A stretch of DNA of 64,000 bases from Thinopyrum elongatum (GCA_011799875.1 CM022298.1:195012423-195076422), one strand, 5' to 3'. Counted from the stretch's first letter, positions 33,807 through 43,795 are shown. The notes: a model not told the origin generated them from the letters alone. Numbers and translations are program-made.

Positions 33807-34589
33807 CTAGGCCCGGGTGCGATGGCGCCGCGGCTCGGTGTAGTCATCGTCGCTGGAGCTCTCCCCGGAGGAGGTACCGCTGCTGCTGGAGGTGTCACGG
33901 ACAAGGCCAAGGGCAAGTTCACCTCCGGTGGCCTCGCCGCCATGACGGCCCCTATTGCCCGCAGAAGGATCACCGCCACGGCCGTCGCTGGGGCAGGATT
34001 CCAGGCATTCACTGTCCTCCCTGAAGACCTTGAAGAAGAGAGTTGACGCCCCGTCGAACTCGAAGTGGAGGACGTGCCTCCCCTCCTGGTTGCATGCACG
34101 GGCGGTCGCTCTCCATCCCCGGGTCATGAAGACGTTGCCGGAAGAGGTGGCCTCAACTTCCGCCTGTGAAGCTTGGCCGCAGCAGCCGTCGTGCTGCAGC
34201 CACAACTCGGCAGGCCCCATCGGCGGTATCTCCCCCGCAAAGGACCGTGGGAGCCAAATCCATGTGCGCGGCGGCATCGCCGCCCACACCACGAACTCAC
34301 GGGTCATGCCGCCGGCATGTGCCTGTGGGTGAGGTGGTCGTGCGGCTGTCGCCCGCCCTTCTCCCCGGCTTCGCCCACCGCGGCTGCTCCCAAGATCAAG
34401 GCCCTGCGTGCGAACGCTTGCGTCGACGGGGAAACCCAGCGGAGTGCGCTCGCACCAGGTTTGAATGATAGTGGGTGATGGGGAGGTCTTGCACGGGCGA
34501 CTGCGTCTCTTCTTTGGCGAGAGCAGGTCCGGCCCCTCCTTTGGGGCCTTACCCTTCTCTTCGGCCAAGAACCTCCTTGTTGGTGCCAT
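33807..34589 (-). CDS. B3-domain-like protein, antisense cargo of element B (open frame of 260 aa)
   Basis: Start codon at 34589-34587, stop at 33809-33807, one uninterrupted minus-strand frame. Domains: basic N-terminus (KGKAPKEG, PKKRRSRPCK), Arg/Gly linker, B3-like domain from about residue 93 (MTREFVVWAAMPP, IWLPRSFAGEIP, LWLQHDGCCG, AEVEATSSGNVFMTRGW, VLHFEFDGASTLFFKVFRED), then an acidic/Ser-rich tail (DTSSSSGTSSGESSSDDDY) ending earlier than copy C, without the EEEDSDY end. It is the only one of the three copies with a continuous frame, despite decay of gag and pol next to it. A TATA box is 93 bp upstream. Function is inferred only: a DNA-binding protein encoded by the retrotransposon. 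Confidence 0.65.
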   Translation of the reverse strand: MAPTRRFLAEEKGKAPKEGPDLLSPKKRRSRPCKTSPSPTIIQTWCERTPLGFPVDASVRTQGLDLGSSRGGRSRGEGRATAARPPHPQAHAGGMTREFVVWAAMPPRTWIWLPRSFAGEIPPMGPAELWLQHDGCCGQASQAEVEATSSGNVFMTRGWRATARACNQEGRHVLHFEFDGASTLFFKVFREDSECLESCPSDGRGGDPSAGNRGRHGGEATGGELALGLVRDTSSSSGTSSGESSSDDDYTEPRRHRTRA

Positions 34590-34681
34590 GGTGGCTTCGA
34601 CAAGACGGCGACATGATGAAGATAAAGAAGAAGCTGGCGAGAAGATTAAGATGGACTGGGAGATTCATTTTCCCTCGCCCT

Positions 34682-34687
34682 CTTATA
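34682..34687 (-). promoter_or_regulatory. TATA box of the B3 gene in element B
   Basis: The reverse complement reads CCTATAAGAGGGCG, matching CCTATAAGAAGGCG in element A at the equivalent place upstream of the B3 start codon. Confidence 0.6.
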
Positions 34688-34916
34688 GGCGGATGAAGGC
34701 TAACCGGCACCCATCCACGTTCCAAGTAATGATGGCCCTACTACATGCACCAGGCAGTTGTCAAGTCGAAGCAGTTGCCGAGGCAACATGGGGAGGCGGA
34801 AGGTGTCCACGTCCCGCCGATCGCCACGAGTCGAGCTTGGCCCACAGGCGGTTGGGGCCCGCGGCGCTTTGTAGTTGACCCTTGGCTTCGCCTCGAAGCC
34901 AAGCCCGAGCGCGCCT

Positions 34917-34932
34917 TGGGCCCGGGGGCTAC
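34917..34932 (+). promoter_or_regulatory. Polypurine tract of element B
   Basis: TGGGCCCGGGGGCTAC immediately precedes the TG of the 3' LTR, in the position of the plus-strand primer. Confidence 0.65.
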
Positions 34933-35786
34933 TGTCGGCGTTCTGGGAACCAGGGTACCCAGACTTGCCTGCCTGCAGCCCACGGTGTGGCTTCCTCAAC
35001 GGCCTGGTACGGCCCATATACAAGACCGCCAAGACAAGACCCTCGTGAAGGCCCCCTGTCCTCGCGAGGCGGACGACACCAAGACCTCCGGAGGGAGCGG
35101 CCTCCCCAGGCTGCCTCCCGAGGAGCGGAGATTTCTATGCAGGTACCCAGCCTCACGAGGCTGCGATGACGCAAGCCATGACGACCAAGGCCAGGCGGGC
35201 GCCAGCGGACGCAGAGGAGGTAGTTTCCTCTTTGGTGCTAAGGAGGCAAGGACAGGCGTGGGTTCCCGAGGAATATACCAAAGGTTTCCACTCCGGTGCT
35301 ACAAGACCAAGACCACCAGCACGGTAGGACGGATGTCATCACCGAGCCCACCGCTGCGTCACGACCAGAAGCTTTGCAGGCGAAGACCACCTTTCGTCAG
35401 GATAAGATGTACTACTTGTCCCCTTTCAAATTGGTCATTGTGGGATCCCTTCCCGCCTAAGTTTCGATGGAAGAGGACCAAGGCCACTATAAATATAGGT
35501 TAGCCACCACTGTAGAAAGGATCGACTCATTCTCACCCCTGAGCCCTTGCGAGGTTGTTCATCCTCAACCTTCGAGAGGCCAATCCACCACAAAGCAGGA
35601 GTAGGGTATTACACCACAAGGTGGCCCAAACCTGGGTAAATTGCCGTGCTCATCTTCTTCCTTGTTCATGCGAGTCCGGATAGGCTAGGTTGTGGGACGA
35701 CAAGTTGGTAGGCTTGAGAGGTTGAGTTCTTCACACACGCCCCAGAGTTTGAACCTTCTTGGGTCTGTGGAGCCCTGAATCCGACA
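34933..35786 (+). repeat. Element B 3' LTR
   Basis: 854 bp, TGTCGGCGTTCTGGGAACCA to CTGAATCCGACA, same order as the 5' LTR with a 10-bp extra GCCAGCGGAC-type insertion near 35203. Confidence 0.95.
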
Positions 35787-36313
35787 GGGCGCGAGGCCGT
35801 CGCGGCCCTGTTGACGAGCTTGAGGGCCCTGACTGCGTCCTTCATGCTCTCGGCCAAGGTGATGACGCCGCCGCTGCCTGGCATCTTGATGACATTGTAG
35901 CCCGGATGGGTCACTGCCATGAACTTGGCGAGGGCCGGATACCCCAGTATGGCATTGTACGGGAGGCCGATGTGGGCCATGTCAAAGTAGATCATCTCGG
36001 TGCAGTAATTGTTGCGCTTGACGAAGGTGACGGGGAGGCGCACCTGCCCCAAGGGGGTGGCGGAGCCTTGGCTCAGCCCAGAGAAAGGCTTGGTGGGCGC
36101 AAGCTGGTCGTAAGGCACCTGGAGCTTGTCGAAGGCCTCCACGAAGAGGACATTGAGGCCGGCGCCGCCGTCGATGAGGGTCTTGGTGACCGCAAAATTG
36201 CTGATGGTGGGCGTGCACAACAAGGGGAGTGCACCACGAGCGGCCGCAGTCTTGGGATGATCCCTGAAGTCGAAGGTGATGTCGGCCTCAGGCCTCGTGT
36301 GGCCCCGTGAGGC
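35787..36313 (-). pseudogene. Protease region of element A
   Basis: Minus strand: LLCTPTISNFAVTKTLIDGG then AGLNVL (retropepsin-like core), LGQVRLPVTFVKRNNY and IGLPYNAILGYPALA. It ends where B is inserted (the first five bases are the GGGCG duplication) and the polyprotein would continue at 28398. Upstream it joins gag through QAPAPGRHIKQFF-like sequence after a stop. It corresponds closely to the open protease of element C. Confidence 0.8.
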
Positions 36314-36812
36314 CTCAGGCCATGGTCGAGTAGCGCTTGCCTGATGGAAAAACTGCTTGATGTGGCGACCAGGTGCGGGCGCCTGTCACCCGTCGAGGAT
36401 ACAAGTGACCGCGTGGGGTCCCGGGGCCGCGAAGTGCGCGATGAACTGACCACGAAGCTCCTCCCAGGAGGACACCGAGGCCTCCGGGAGGCCGCAGAGC
36501 CAAGAGCACGGAACCTCTGTGAGGGCCAGAGGGAGCCAGTTCGCCATAGCCTTGTCGTCGCCGCCCGCTACTCGGATGGCCTGCACGTACAGCTGTAGGA
36601 ACTCCACTAGATCTGCCACGCCATCGTAGCGCGGGGGCAGCGCCGGCCTGAATCTCACCGGCCACCGCACCTGACGCCGGCCGCGAGTGAAGACCGGGCA
36701 TCCCGCGGCGCTCCCATAGGCTACGGGTTGCCAAGCCTGGGGGGGCATCTGCCATGGGGACGATGAAGCGAAGGCGGAGCACGGTCGATGAAGAAACGGG
36801 AGCTCCGACACG
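36314..36812 (-). pseudogene. gag of element A, C-terminal part deleted
   Basis: Readable blocks are WPVRFRPALPPRYDGVADLV, EFLQLYVQAI, MANWLPLALTEVPCSWL and SSWEELRGQFIAHF. The sequence then jumps to AAPGPHAVTCILDG, which in element B lies at the gag-protease border, so about 200 gag residues including the knuckle are missing. A frameshift near 36750 displaces the N-terminus. Element C carries the same junction. Confidence 0.75.
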
Positions 36813-36831
36813 CCCCTACCTGCGCGCCAAA
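36813..36831 (-). promoter_or_regulatory. Primer binding site of element A
   Basis: The reverse complement reads TTTGGCGCGCAGGTAGGGG, directly inside the 5' LTR. The tRNA was not identified with confidence. Confidence 0.6.
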
Positions 36832-37371
36832 TGTTGGAATCGGGGCTCCGCACACCCAAACAAGGTTTGAACTCTGGGGCGCATACGAAGGATCTCGCTT
36901 CATGATGATGCTCTGCTTGCCACCCGCACGGCCTGATCTCACCGAGTACAAGCGAGCAGGGCGATGGGATGGACACGGGGGTTTACCCAGGTTCGGGCCA
37001 CCTTGCGGTGTAAAACCCTACTCTTGCTTTGTGGTGGATTGGCCTCACGAGGAGGATGAGGATGAACTGGTACAATGCATGAGCTGCCTTGCGACGGCTC
37101 AGAGGGGGAGAATGAGTCCATCCCCTCTACGGTGGAGACTAGCCTATATTTATAGGGGCCTTGGTCCTCTTCCCTCATAGCTTAGGCGGGAAGGGATCCC
37201 GCAACGGCCAATTTTGAAAGGGGGCAAGAGGTACATCTTATCCTGACGAAAGGTAGTCTTCGCCTGCAAAGCTTCTGGCCATGACGCAGTGGTGGGCTCG
37301 GTGATGACATCCGTCCTGCCGACCCTGTGGTCTTGGTCTAGTTGCACCGGAATGGAAACCTTTGGGGCCTT
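36832..37371 (-). repeat. Element A 5' LTR remnant (inner 540 bp)
   Basis: Matches the inner part of the element C LTR from its primer-site end (CGGGGCTCC, GACACGGGGGTTTACCCAGG, CTATATTTATAGG, AATGGAAACCTTTGGGGCC), then breaks at about 37371 into the middle of the element C B3 gene. The outer ~340 bp of the LTR, including its TGTCGG start, is missing. A sample of ~165 bp shows about 20 differences from the C LTR. Confidence 0.85.
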
Positions 37372-37372
37372 C

Positions 37373-38018
37373 CACGGCCAAGGGGGAGGCGCACGGCGAC
37401 CGTCCGGCCACCTCGCCCGGGGGCCCACTCGGATGACATGGCCCGCGAGTTTGTGGTGTGGATGGAGTGCCCGCCCCTCACCTAGATCTGGCTTCCGAGC
37501 TCCTTCGCAGAGGAGTTGCCGGCCGGAGGACCCGATGGCCTATGGCTGCAGCCCGACAGCTGCTTTAATAGGTCCTCATGGGCGAGGTCGAGGTCACCTC
37601 CGTGGGCTACGTGTTCCTAACCCGCGGGTGGCAGGCGTTCACCCATGCCCGCGGCTTCCAGGGGAGGTACACCCTCCACTTCAAGTACAACGGAGTGACG
37701 ACGCTCTTCGTCAAGGTTTTCGAGGAAGACGGCAGGCACCTGGGGTGCTGCCCAGAGGGCGACAACAGCAGCGGCGACCACCTCTCTGACGACGACGGCC
37801 ATCGCGGCGTTGGCATCCTCGGCGGTGAACTTGCCCTTGGCAACGGCCGCGACACCTCCAACAGCAGCGGCACCTTCTCCGGGGGGAGCTCGAGCGACGA
37901 CGAATACGACAAGCCACCTCGTCATCGTGCCCAGGTCAAGGAGGACGACGAGCCGCCATGCCGACGTGCCCCTGTCAAGGAGGAGGAGGACTCCGACTAT
38001 GCATGGGCGGCACCTTAA
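37373..38018 (+). pseudogene. B3-domain-like gene of element C, 5' half missing
   Basis: Enters at GRRTATVRPPRP-like sequence just before the B3 domain, so start codon, basic N-terminus and TATA box are lost. The domain is readable as MAREFVVWMECPP, a stop at about 37483, LPSSFAEELP, then a 1-bp loss near 37583 and VEVTSVGYVFLTRGW, LHFKYNGVTTLFVKVFEED. The tail is the longest of the three: GNGRDTSNSSGTFSGGSSSD, HRAQVKEDDE and EEEDSDYAWAAP, ending at TAA 38016-38018. It supplies the C-terminus by which copies A and B can be compared. Confidence 0.7.
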
Positions 38019-39231
38019 TCGGGCTTCAGGAGCAGCGGCCCTTGGGAGGCCGCTTCTTTTGTTTGTTTTTTTATTTCCTGCATCAAGAGTCATGAAGAGC
38101 CCTACGGGGGCGTGTAATGAACTACGGCGCTTGCGCCTTTATATTAGTGTTTCCTACTCATATTCTAGCATTATATTGGCATTAATCGAAAGGTTCCTGC
38201 CTGGCGCGATTAGGATAACTTAGCTTGGTGCGCTCGTGGCCCTTGGCGGGTTCCTACGTCGTGGGGGCGCGCTTCTTCAGAGTTTTTGATCCTATGCATG
38301 CCCCTCGCTTCGGCAACAATGCTGCTGGAGCGTCGAGGCAGTCGAAGGAGCTTGTCGGGGAGGCTCCCTCCTCACGGATCGGATGGCTCCAGAGGCTCGA
38401 GGGGCTCGTGACTCGCGAGGCCCCTGGGGGACTTGCGAGGGTTCGGGGCCTCTTGAGACGCCTCCTCTAGGCGTCCGGCCTCGTGGAGATGTGAAAATCA
38501 CTTGACGAAGGATTCCTTAACGATGTGCCGGATCGTGATTGTGTTTTCCCAGGCCACCCTTCCTTGGCGCCCATCCTGCGTCTAGAGCCCCCGAGCGAGG
38601 GTCGATCGTCGTTGGTATGCCGGGTCACTATGCCCGGCAAGGCCAGGAGACGAGCGCTCCTGAGGCTAGGGGCCAAAGGCAACACGTGCCTGTTGGCTCG
38701 CTCGAGAGCATCGCGCGAGGACTCAGATGCCAAAGTCATGGCGAGGTGTGCGCACGGGCGGACCCGTGGCTGTTGTGACCCGAGCCCTCAATGCCACTAG
38801 GGCTGGCTCAAGCGTACACACCGTGCCTAGCCCCCGCTCGTGGGACACGCGGGAGGGAGCAACTGGCAGCCTCCACTTCCTTTGAAAATGAGATTCAAGA
38901 AGGAAAACGCTGCAAGGAGAAAATCCCAACCCCTTTTCGAATAAAGATGCGAAAGCTTCAAAATTCATTTCAAGAAGCGGCAAATTTGGTTGCAAGAGAG
39001 GACGAAAAAACAGCCGCGTCCGGCGCCTATACTAGTCTTCCGACCAGCGCAGAGCATGGGGCCTCCAGTTGGGCGTGGGCATAGTCACTGCTCGACCGTG
39101 TCGTCCGCCAGCGCGGAGCATGGGGCTTCCACTTGGGCGTGGGCGGGAGCTCCCGTGAGGCCGTGAGGCGGCGCACCGGGAGACTCCGGGGCATGTACAG
39201 CCCCACTCATTATTACGTGAGAGTGTCATGG
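38019..39231. other. Spacer of element C between B3 gene and pol
   Basis: Parallel to 23610-24819 in A: B3 3' region (TTTTGTTTGTTTTTTTATTTCC near 38059), then non-coding sequence with the ~65-bp repeated unit (39053-39160). No gene is seen. Confidence 0.55.
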
Positions 39232-40640
39232 GTAGAACTTGCGGAGATGCTGGATGTTCCATGCATTCTGGACGGGGACCCCGTCCTCCGTCTCCAGGCG
39301 TGCGGCACCAGGCCTGGAGACACGGGCGACCCTTATCGGGCCCTCCCACATGGGCGAGAGCTTGTGGAGGCCCTCCCTGGAGAGGACCCGCCTTAGGACG
39401 AGGTCTCTGACTTCAAGAGTCCGGGGGCGGACATTGCAGCAGTGGTAGCGCCGCAGCGCCTGCTGGTACCTTGTGGCATGGATAGAGGCTTAGCGGCGGG
39501 CCTTCTCTCCGAGCACAAGATCAGTTACCCGCAAGACATCCTGACATGCCTCGTCGAATGCCAAGACCCGCGGGGAACGATGCTTGATTTCGTGCGGGAG
39601 GACCGCCTCAGCCCCATAGACGAGGAAGAACGGGGTCTCGCCGGTGGGCTTAGTCGCAGTGGTGCGGATGAACCACAACATGGACTGTAGCTCACCGAGC
39701 CAACCCCTGCCGTAGGCCTCAAGCTTCTTCTTGAAGCTCCTCGTCTTGAGGCCCCCCAGGACCTTCGTGTTGGCGCGCTCAGCCTGGTTGTTGCTCCGCG
39801 GGTGCGCCACCGAAGCGTAGCATATCTGCGTTCCAAGGTTAGCACAATATGTCCTGAAGAGATTGCTTGTGAACTGGGAGGCATTGTTGTTAATGATGCG
39901 GTTGGGGACACCGAATCGACTCATGAGGCCCTTGATGAACTTGACGACCGAGCCGGTGGGGATGGTGCGCACAGGCTCCACCTCCGCCCACTTGGTGAAC
40001 TTGTTGACAGTGACATAGAGGTAGCGGTAGCCACCGGCCGCCCGAGGGAACGGTCCCAATATGTACAGCCCCCAGACCGTGAAGGGCCATGAGAGCGGAA
40101 TGGTCTGGAGCCCTTGCACAGGCTGATGAATCTGCTTGGCGTGGGACTAGAAGGCCTTATAGGATCGGACCAGCTTAGTGGCGTCGTGGAGCGTCGTAGA
40201 TCAGTAGAACCCGCTGCGGAACACCTTTCCCACGAGGGCGCGCGACGAGGAGTGGTGTCCGCAGTCTCCATCGTGGATGTCGGCCAACATCTCGCGCCCT
40301 GTTCCTCGAATATGCACTGCAGCGAGACATCGTTGGGGCTTCTGCAGTACAGCTCGCCATCCTACAAGCAATAAATAGTGGCCTGGTGAGCCACGCGTTC
40401 TACATCCTCCTCCTTCTCCGGCAAAGCGCCACCGAGCAAGTATGCCTTGAACTCCTTGGTCCAACCGCCTGCCTGAGGTTCCAACGCCAAGAGCAGTGAG
40501 GCTCCCGAGGATGGCGCTGGTGGTAGCTCTTCTCGGAGCAGCGTCGGCCCTGCAGCCGAGGGCACAGCCGACGGCTTGAAGAGCCTCTCCTCGAAGACGC
40601 CAGGCTTATGAGGCTCGCGGCAAGATGCCCTCTTGGCGAT
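39232..40640 (-). pseudogene. Integrase of element C, catalytic residues changed
   Basis: Minus strand: rve core with WGLYILG (first catalytic Asp replaced by Tyr), NKFTKWAEVE, IINNNASQFTS (second Asp replaced by Asn, as in A) and NNQAERANTKVLGGLK (Glu kept). The zinc-binding segment is also damaged (Cys codons changed near 40145). The C-terminal end near 39232 is out of frame. Two of three DDE residues are missing, so it is inactive. Confidence 0.85.
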
Positions 40641-41160
40641 GTCATCTGCTTCCTTGTTCACGCTGTGCGGGACGTGCTACAACTCCAAGCCTAAGAAACG
40701 CTTTTCGATTTTACGTACCTCTTCCAGGTACGCCTCCATGTGCTCGTCCTTTGGTTTGTACTCCTTGTTGGAAAAGTTGACGAGGAGCTGGGAATAGCCC
40801 TTGATAGTGAGGCACTTGAGCCCCAGAGCGGCTGCGGCCCTGAGGCCGACGATCAAGCCCTTGTATTCATCGATGTTGTTGCACACCTTCTCGCCACACT
40901 AGAAGCAAAGTTGCACGGCGTAGTAGAGCTTGTCCTTGGTCGGCAAGATGAGTACGACTCCAGCCCCCGCGCCCTGCCGCGCGAAGGCACAGTCGAAGTG
41001 CATGGCCGAGCCATCGGGCGCCTCATCACCAGGCGCGAGGGACTGGCCCTCGCCCAGCCCCTGGTCGTGAGCATCCGTCCACTCCGCCACGAAATTGGTG
41101 AGGGCCGCCCCTTTGATGACCCTAGTCGTGCTGAACTCGAGCTGGAAAGCTTGCAGCTCG
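40641..41160 (-). pseudogene. Archaeal-type second RNase H of element C
   Basis: MHFDCAFARQGAGAGVVLIL, NNIDEYKGLIVGL, GYSQLLVNFSNKEYKPKDEH and LGLEL in two minus-strand frames split by a stop near 40900, with NKEADDIAKRASC after a further stop. Several catalytic-block residues differ from A (Gly to Cys after Asp, Asp to Tyr before SQLLV). Confidence 0.8.
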
Positions 41161-42469
41161 ATGTTCCACTCTGCAACCCTCCCAGCAGCATTGGGGCTGT
41201 GCAGCACCTTCTCAAGGGGGTATGTAGGGACAACCTTGATGTGGTGGCCCTGGAAATAATGGCGCAGCTTCCTCGAGGCGACGAGGAGCACGAGCAAGAG
41301 CTTCTACTACATAGGGTAGAGTGCGCGCGCATCCCGTAGCACAGTGCCGACGAAGTACACCGGGTGCTTGACGAGGGGCGGGGTGTCGACGGCGTCCCGC
41401 CTCGAATGGGATGCGAGATGCCTGGGCGCCTCATTGGTTGGTGAAGTTGCAGGGGCCCCAGGGGTGTTGTCCTGAGGTGGCGAAAGCTGCGCGACCACTC
41501 GCGGGTCGCCTGGCCTCGTCCCTGCGCTGGCGCGCTCCTCCCGGACAGCCATGAGCACTACATTGGCTGAATGGGGGGTGGCCGCCAGGTAGAGCATCAG
41601 GGGCTTGCGAGGACAAGGCGCCACCATAACAGGTGGGCTCGTGAGGTATCTCTTGAGGTCCTCGAAGGCCGCTTCAGCTTCTGGGGTCCACTCGAAAGGG
41701 CCCTTCCTATTCATGAGCTTGAAGAAAGGGAGGGCGAGCTCGCGAGTTTAGAGATGAAGCGCCCCAAGGAGGTCACACAACCTGCCAGCTTTTGCATCTC
41801 CTTGAGGGTCTGAGAAGGGTGCATCTTTTCAATTGCCTTGATCTTCTCTGGGTTAGCCTCGATCCCTCGATGCGATACAAGGAAGCCAAGCAGCTTGCCG
41901 GATGGGACCCCGAAAATGCACTTTTCTGGGTTGAGCCTCAGGTTCACTTTGCGCAGCTTGGCGAACATCTCCTCTAGGTCTCCAATTAGGGTCCTTACTT
42001 CTCGTGACTTGACAACGATGTCGTCAACATACGCCTCCGCATTTCTCCCTAGCTGTGGCCCCAGCGCGATGTGCATCAACCGCTGGAAGGTTGCACCGGC
42101 GTTCCGCAGCCCGAAAGGCATGCATGTGTTGCAGTACACGTCGCATGGGGAAATGAAGGTCGTCTTCTCGACGTCCTCTGTCGCCATCTTGATTTGATGA
42201 TAGCCCGAGAAAGCATCCAAGAAACACAACAGATAGCACTCGGCTGTGGAGTCGACGATCTGGTCGATGCGCGGGAGCGGGAAGGGGTCCTGAGGGCAAG
42301 CCTTGTTGAGGCTCGTGAAGTCGACGCACATGCGCTCCTCCCCCCCCCCTTTGGGGACAACGACAGGGTTGGCCAACCAATCCGGGTGCCGCACCTCCCG
42401 AATGACACTGGCTTCCTGCAATTTGCGCACTTCCTAGACGATGAACGCTTGTTTCTCCTCTGCTTGATG
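41161..42469 (-). pseudogene. Reverse transcriptase and first RNase H of element C
   Basis: A long open minus-strand frame (42430-41711) gives RHPDWLANPVVVPKGGG, CVDFTSLNKACPQDPFPL, FLDAFSGYHQIKM, MPFGLRNAGATFQ, AYVDDIVVKS (catalytic YVDD) and LGFLVSHRGI. A frameshift near 41740 is followed by FEWTPEAEAAFEDLKRYL and the first RNase H to about 41310. Stops near 42434 and 42470 separate it from the protease; both fit a single transition from Gln or Arg codons. Confidence 0.85.
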
Positions 42470-43771
42470 TCACACCTTCTGCTTCACCGGGCGCGCACTG
42501 GGGCATACCGCCAAATGGTGCTCGGTCACCTCCCTCGGGACACCAACCAGGCTGGACGCTTCCCATGCAAACACATCCTTGTTCGCCCGAAGGAAATCGA
42601 CCAGCACCTCCTCTTGCTCTGGGGGAAGGCTGGCGCCGATGGTGAAGGTGGGGCTCGAGCCCCCGCTGTCGACAAGCACGTGCTTCGTCTCGGCTCGGTC
42701 CTGAGAGAACAGTTGTTTTTTCTTTGCGGGCACGGCCTCCGGAGCCTCCAAGATGTCCCCGGTGTCAGGGCGCGAGGCCGCCGTGGCCTTGTAGACGAGC
42801 TTGACGGCCCTGACCATGTCCTTCGTGCCCCCGGCCACGGTGATGACGCCGCCGCTGCCTGGCATCTTGACGACGTTGTAGCCCGGATACGTCGCTGCCA
42901 TGAAATTGGTGACGACCGGATACCCCAGTATGGCATTGTACGGGAGGCCGATGCGGACCACATCGAAGTCGATCATCTCGGTGCGGTAATTGTCGCGCTT
43001 GCCGAAGGTGACGGGGAGGCGCACCTGCCCCAAGGGGGTGGCGGAGCCTTGGGTCACCCCAGAGAAAGGCTTGGTGGGCGCAAGCTGGTCGTAAGGCACT
43101 AGGAGCATGTCGAAGGCCTCCATGGAGAGGACGTTGAGGCCAGCACCGGTGTCGATGAGGGTCTTGGTGATCGCATCATTGCTGATGGTGGGCGTGCACA
43201 GCATGAGGAGTGCACCAGCAGCGGCCGCTGTCTTGGGATGATCCCTGAAGTCGAAGGTGATGTCGGCCTCAGGCCTCATGTCGCACCGTGAGGCCTTAGG
43301 CCGTGGTGGAGTAGCGCTTTGCTGACGAAAAAACTGCTTGACGTGGCGACCAGATGCGGGCGCCTGCGACCCGCCGAGGATACAAGTGACCGCGTGGGGT
43401 CCTGGGGCCGCGAAGCGCATGATGAACTGACCGCGGAGCTCCTCCCAAGAGGACACCAAGGCCTCCGAGAGGCCGCGGAGCCAAGAGCGCGGAACCTCTG
43501 TGAGGGCCAGAGGGAGCCAGTTCGCCATAGCCTTGCCGTCGCCGCCCGCCGCTTGGATGGCCTGCGTGTACAGCTGTAGGAACTCCTCAGGATCTGCCGC
43601 GACGTCGTAGCGTGGGGGCAGCGCCGGCCTAAACCTCATCGGCCACCGCACCCGACGCAGGCCGGGAGTGAATGTCGGGCATCCCGCGGCGCTCCCATAG
43701 GCTACGGATTGCCAAGCCTGGGGGGCGACATCTGCCATGGGGACGACAAAGTGAAGGCGAAGCGCAGTCAA
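42470..43771 (-). pseudogene. gag-protease frame of element C (433 aa, internal gag deletion)
   Basis: Open minus-strand frame. MADVAPQAW near 43738 is the likely gag start (ATG in GCCATGGGG). Gag blocks: MRFRPALPPRYDVAADPEEF, MANWLPLALTEVPRSWL, SSWEELRGQFIMRF; then the deletion junction AAPGPHAVTCILGG; protease LCTPTISNDAITKTLIDTGA with GLNVL, LGQVRLPVTFGKRDNY, IGLPYNAILGYP; then a linker and EHHLAVCPSARPVKQKV at a stop. The gag lacks its knuckle and C-terminal third, so particle assembly by this copy is unlikely. Confidence 0.85.
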
Positions 43772-43795
43772 TGAAGAAACAGGAGCTTCGACACG

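Larger units (their letters stand above)
28399..35786 (+). mobile_element. Gypsy element B (Tat family), non-autonomous, with antisense B3 cargo
   Basis: LTRs at 28399-29242 and 34933-35786, TG...CA ends and a perfect GGGCG duplication define a complete 7.39 kb insertion in A, on the opposite strand. Order on the plus strand: 5' LTR, degenerate primer site, gag with frameshifts, protease, a shrunken RT remnant, a 1.5 kb spacer, the B3 gene on the minus strand, polypurine tract, 3' LTR. No YVDD, RNase H or integrase remains, so movement would need another element's enzymes. The two LTRs differ by about 16 substitutions in the first 300 bp (about 5%) plus one 10-bp indel. Confidence 0.9.
22441..37371 (-). 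mobile_element. Gypsy element A (Tat lineage) with antisense B3 cargo, split by element B
   Basis: Read on the minus strand: 5' LTR remnant (36832-37371), primer site, gag (truncated) and protease (36783-35792), then insertion of element B (28399-35786 with TSD GGGCG), then RT, RNase H, a second archaeal-type RNase H, integrase (28398-24820), a spacer, the antisense B3 gene (22768-23609) and a polypurine-tract remnant at about 22445. The extra RNase H between RNase H and integrase is diagnostic of the Tat lineage. There is no 3' LTR: the element stops against LINE sequence at about 22440. Multiple stops and frameshifts make it inactive. Confidence 0.85.
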
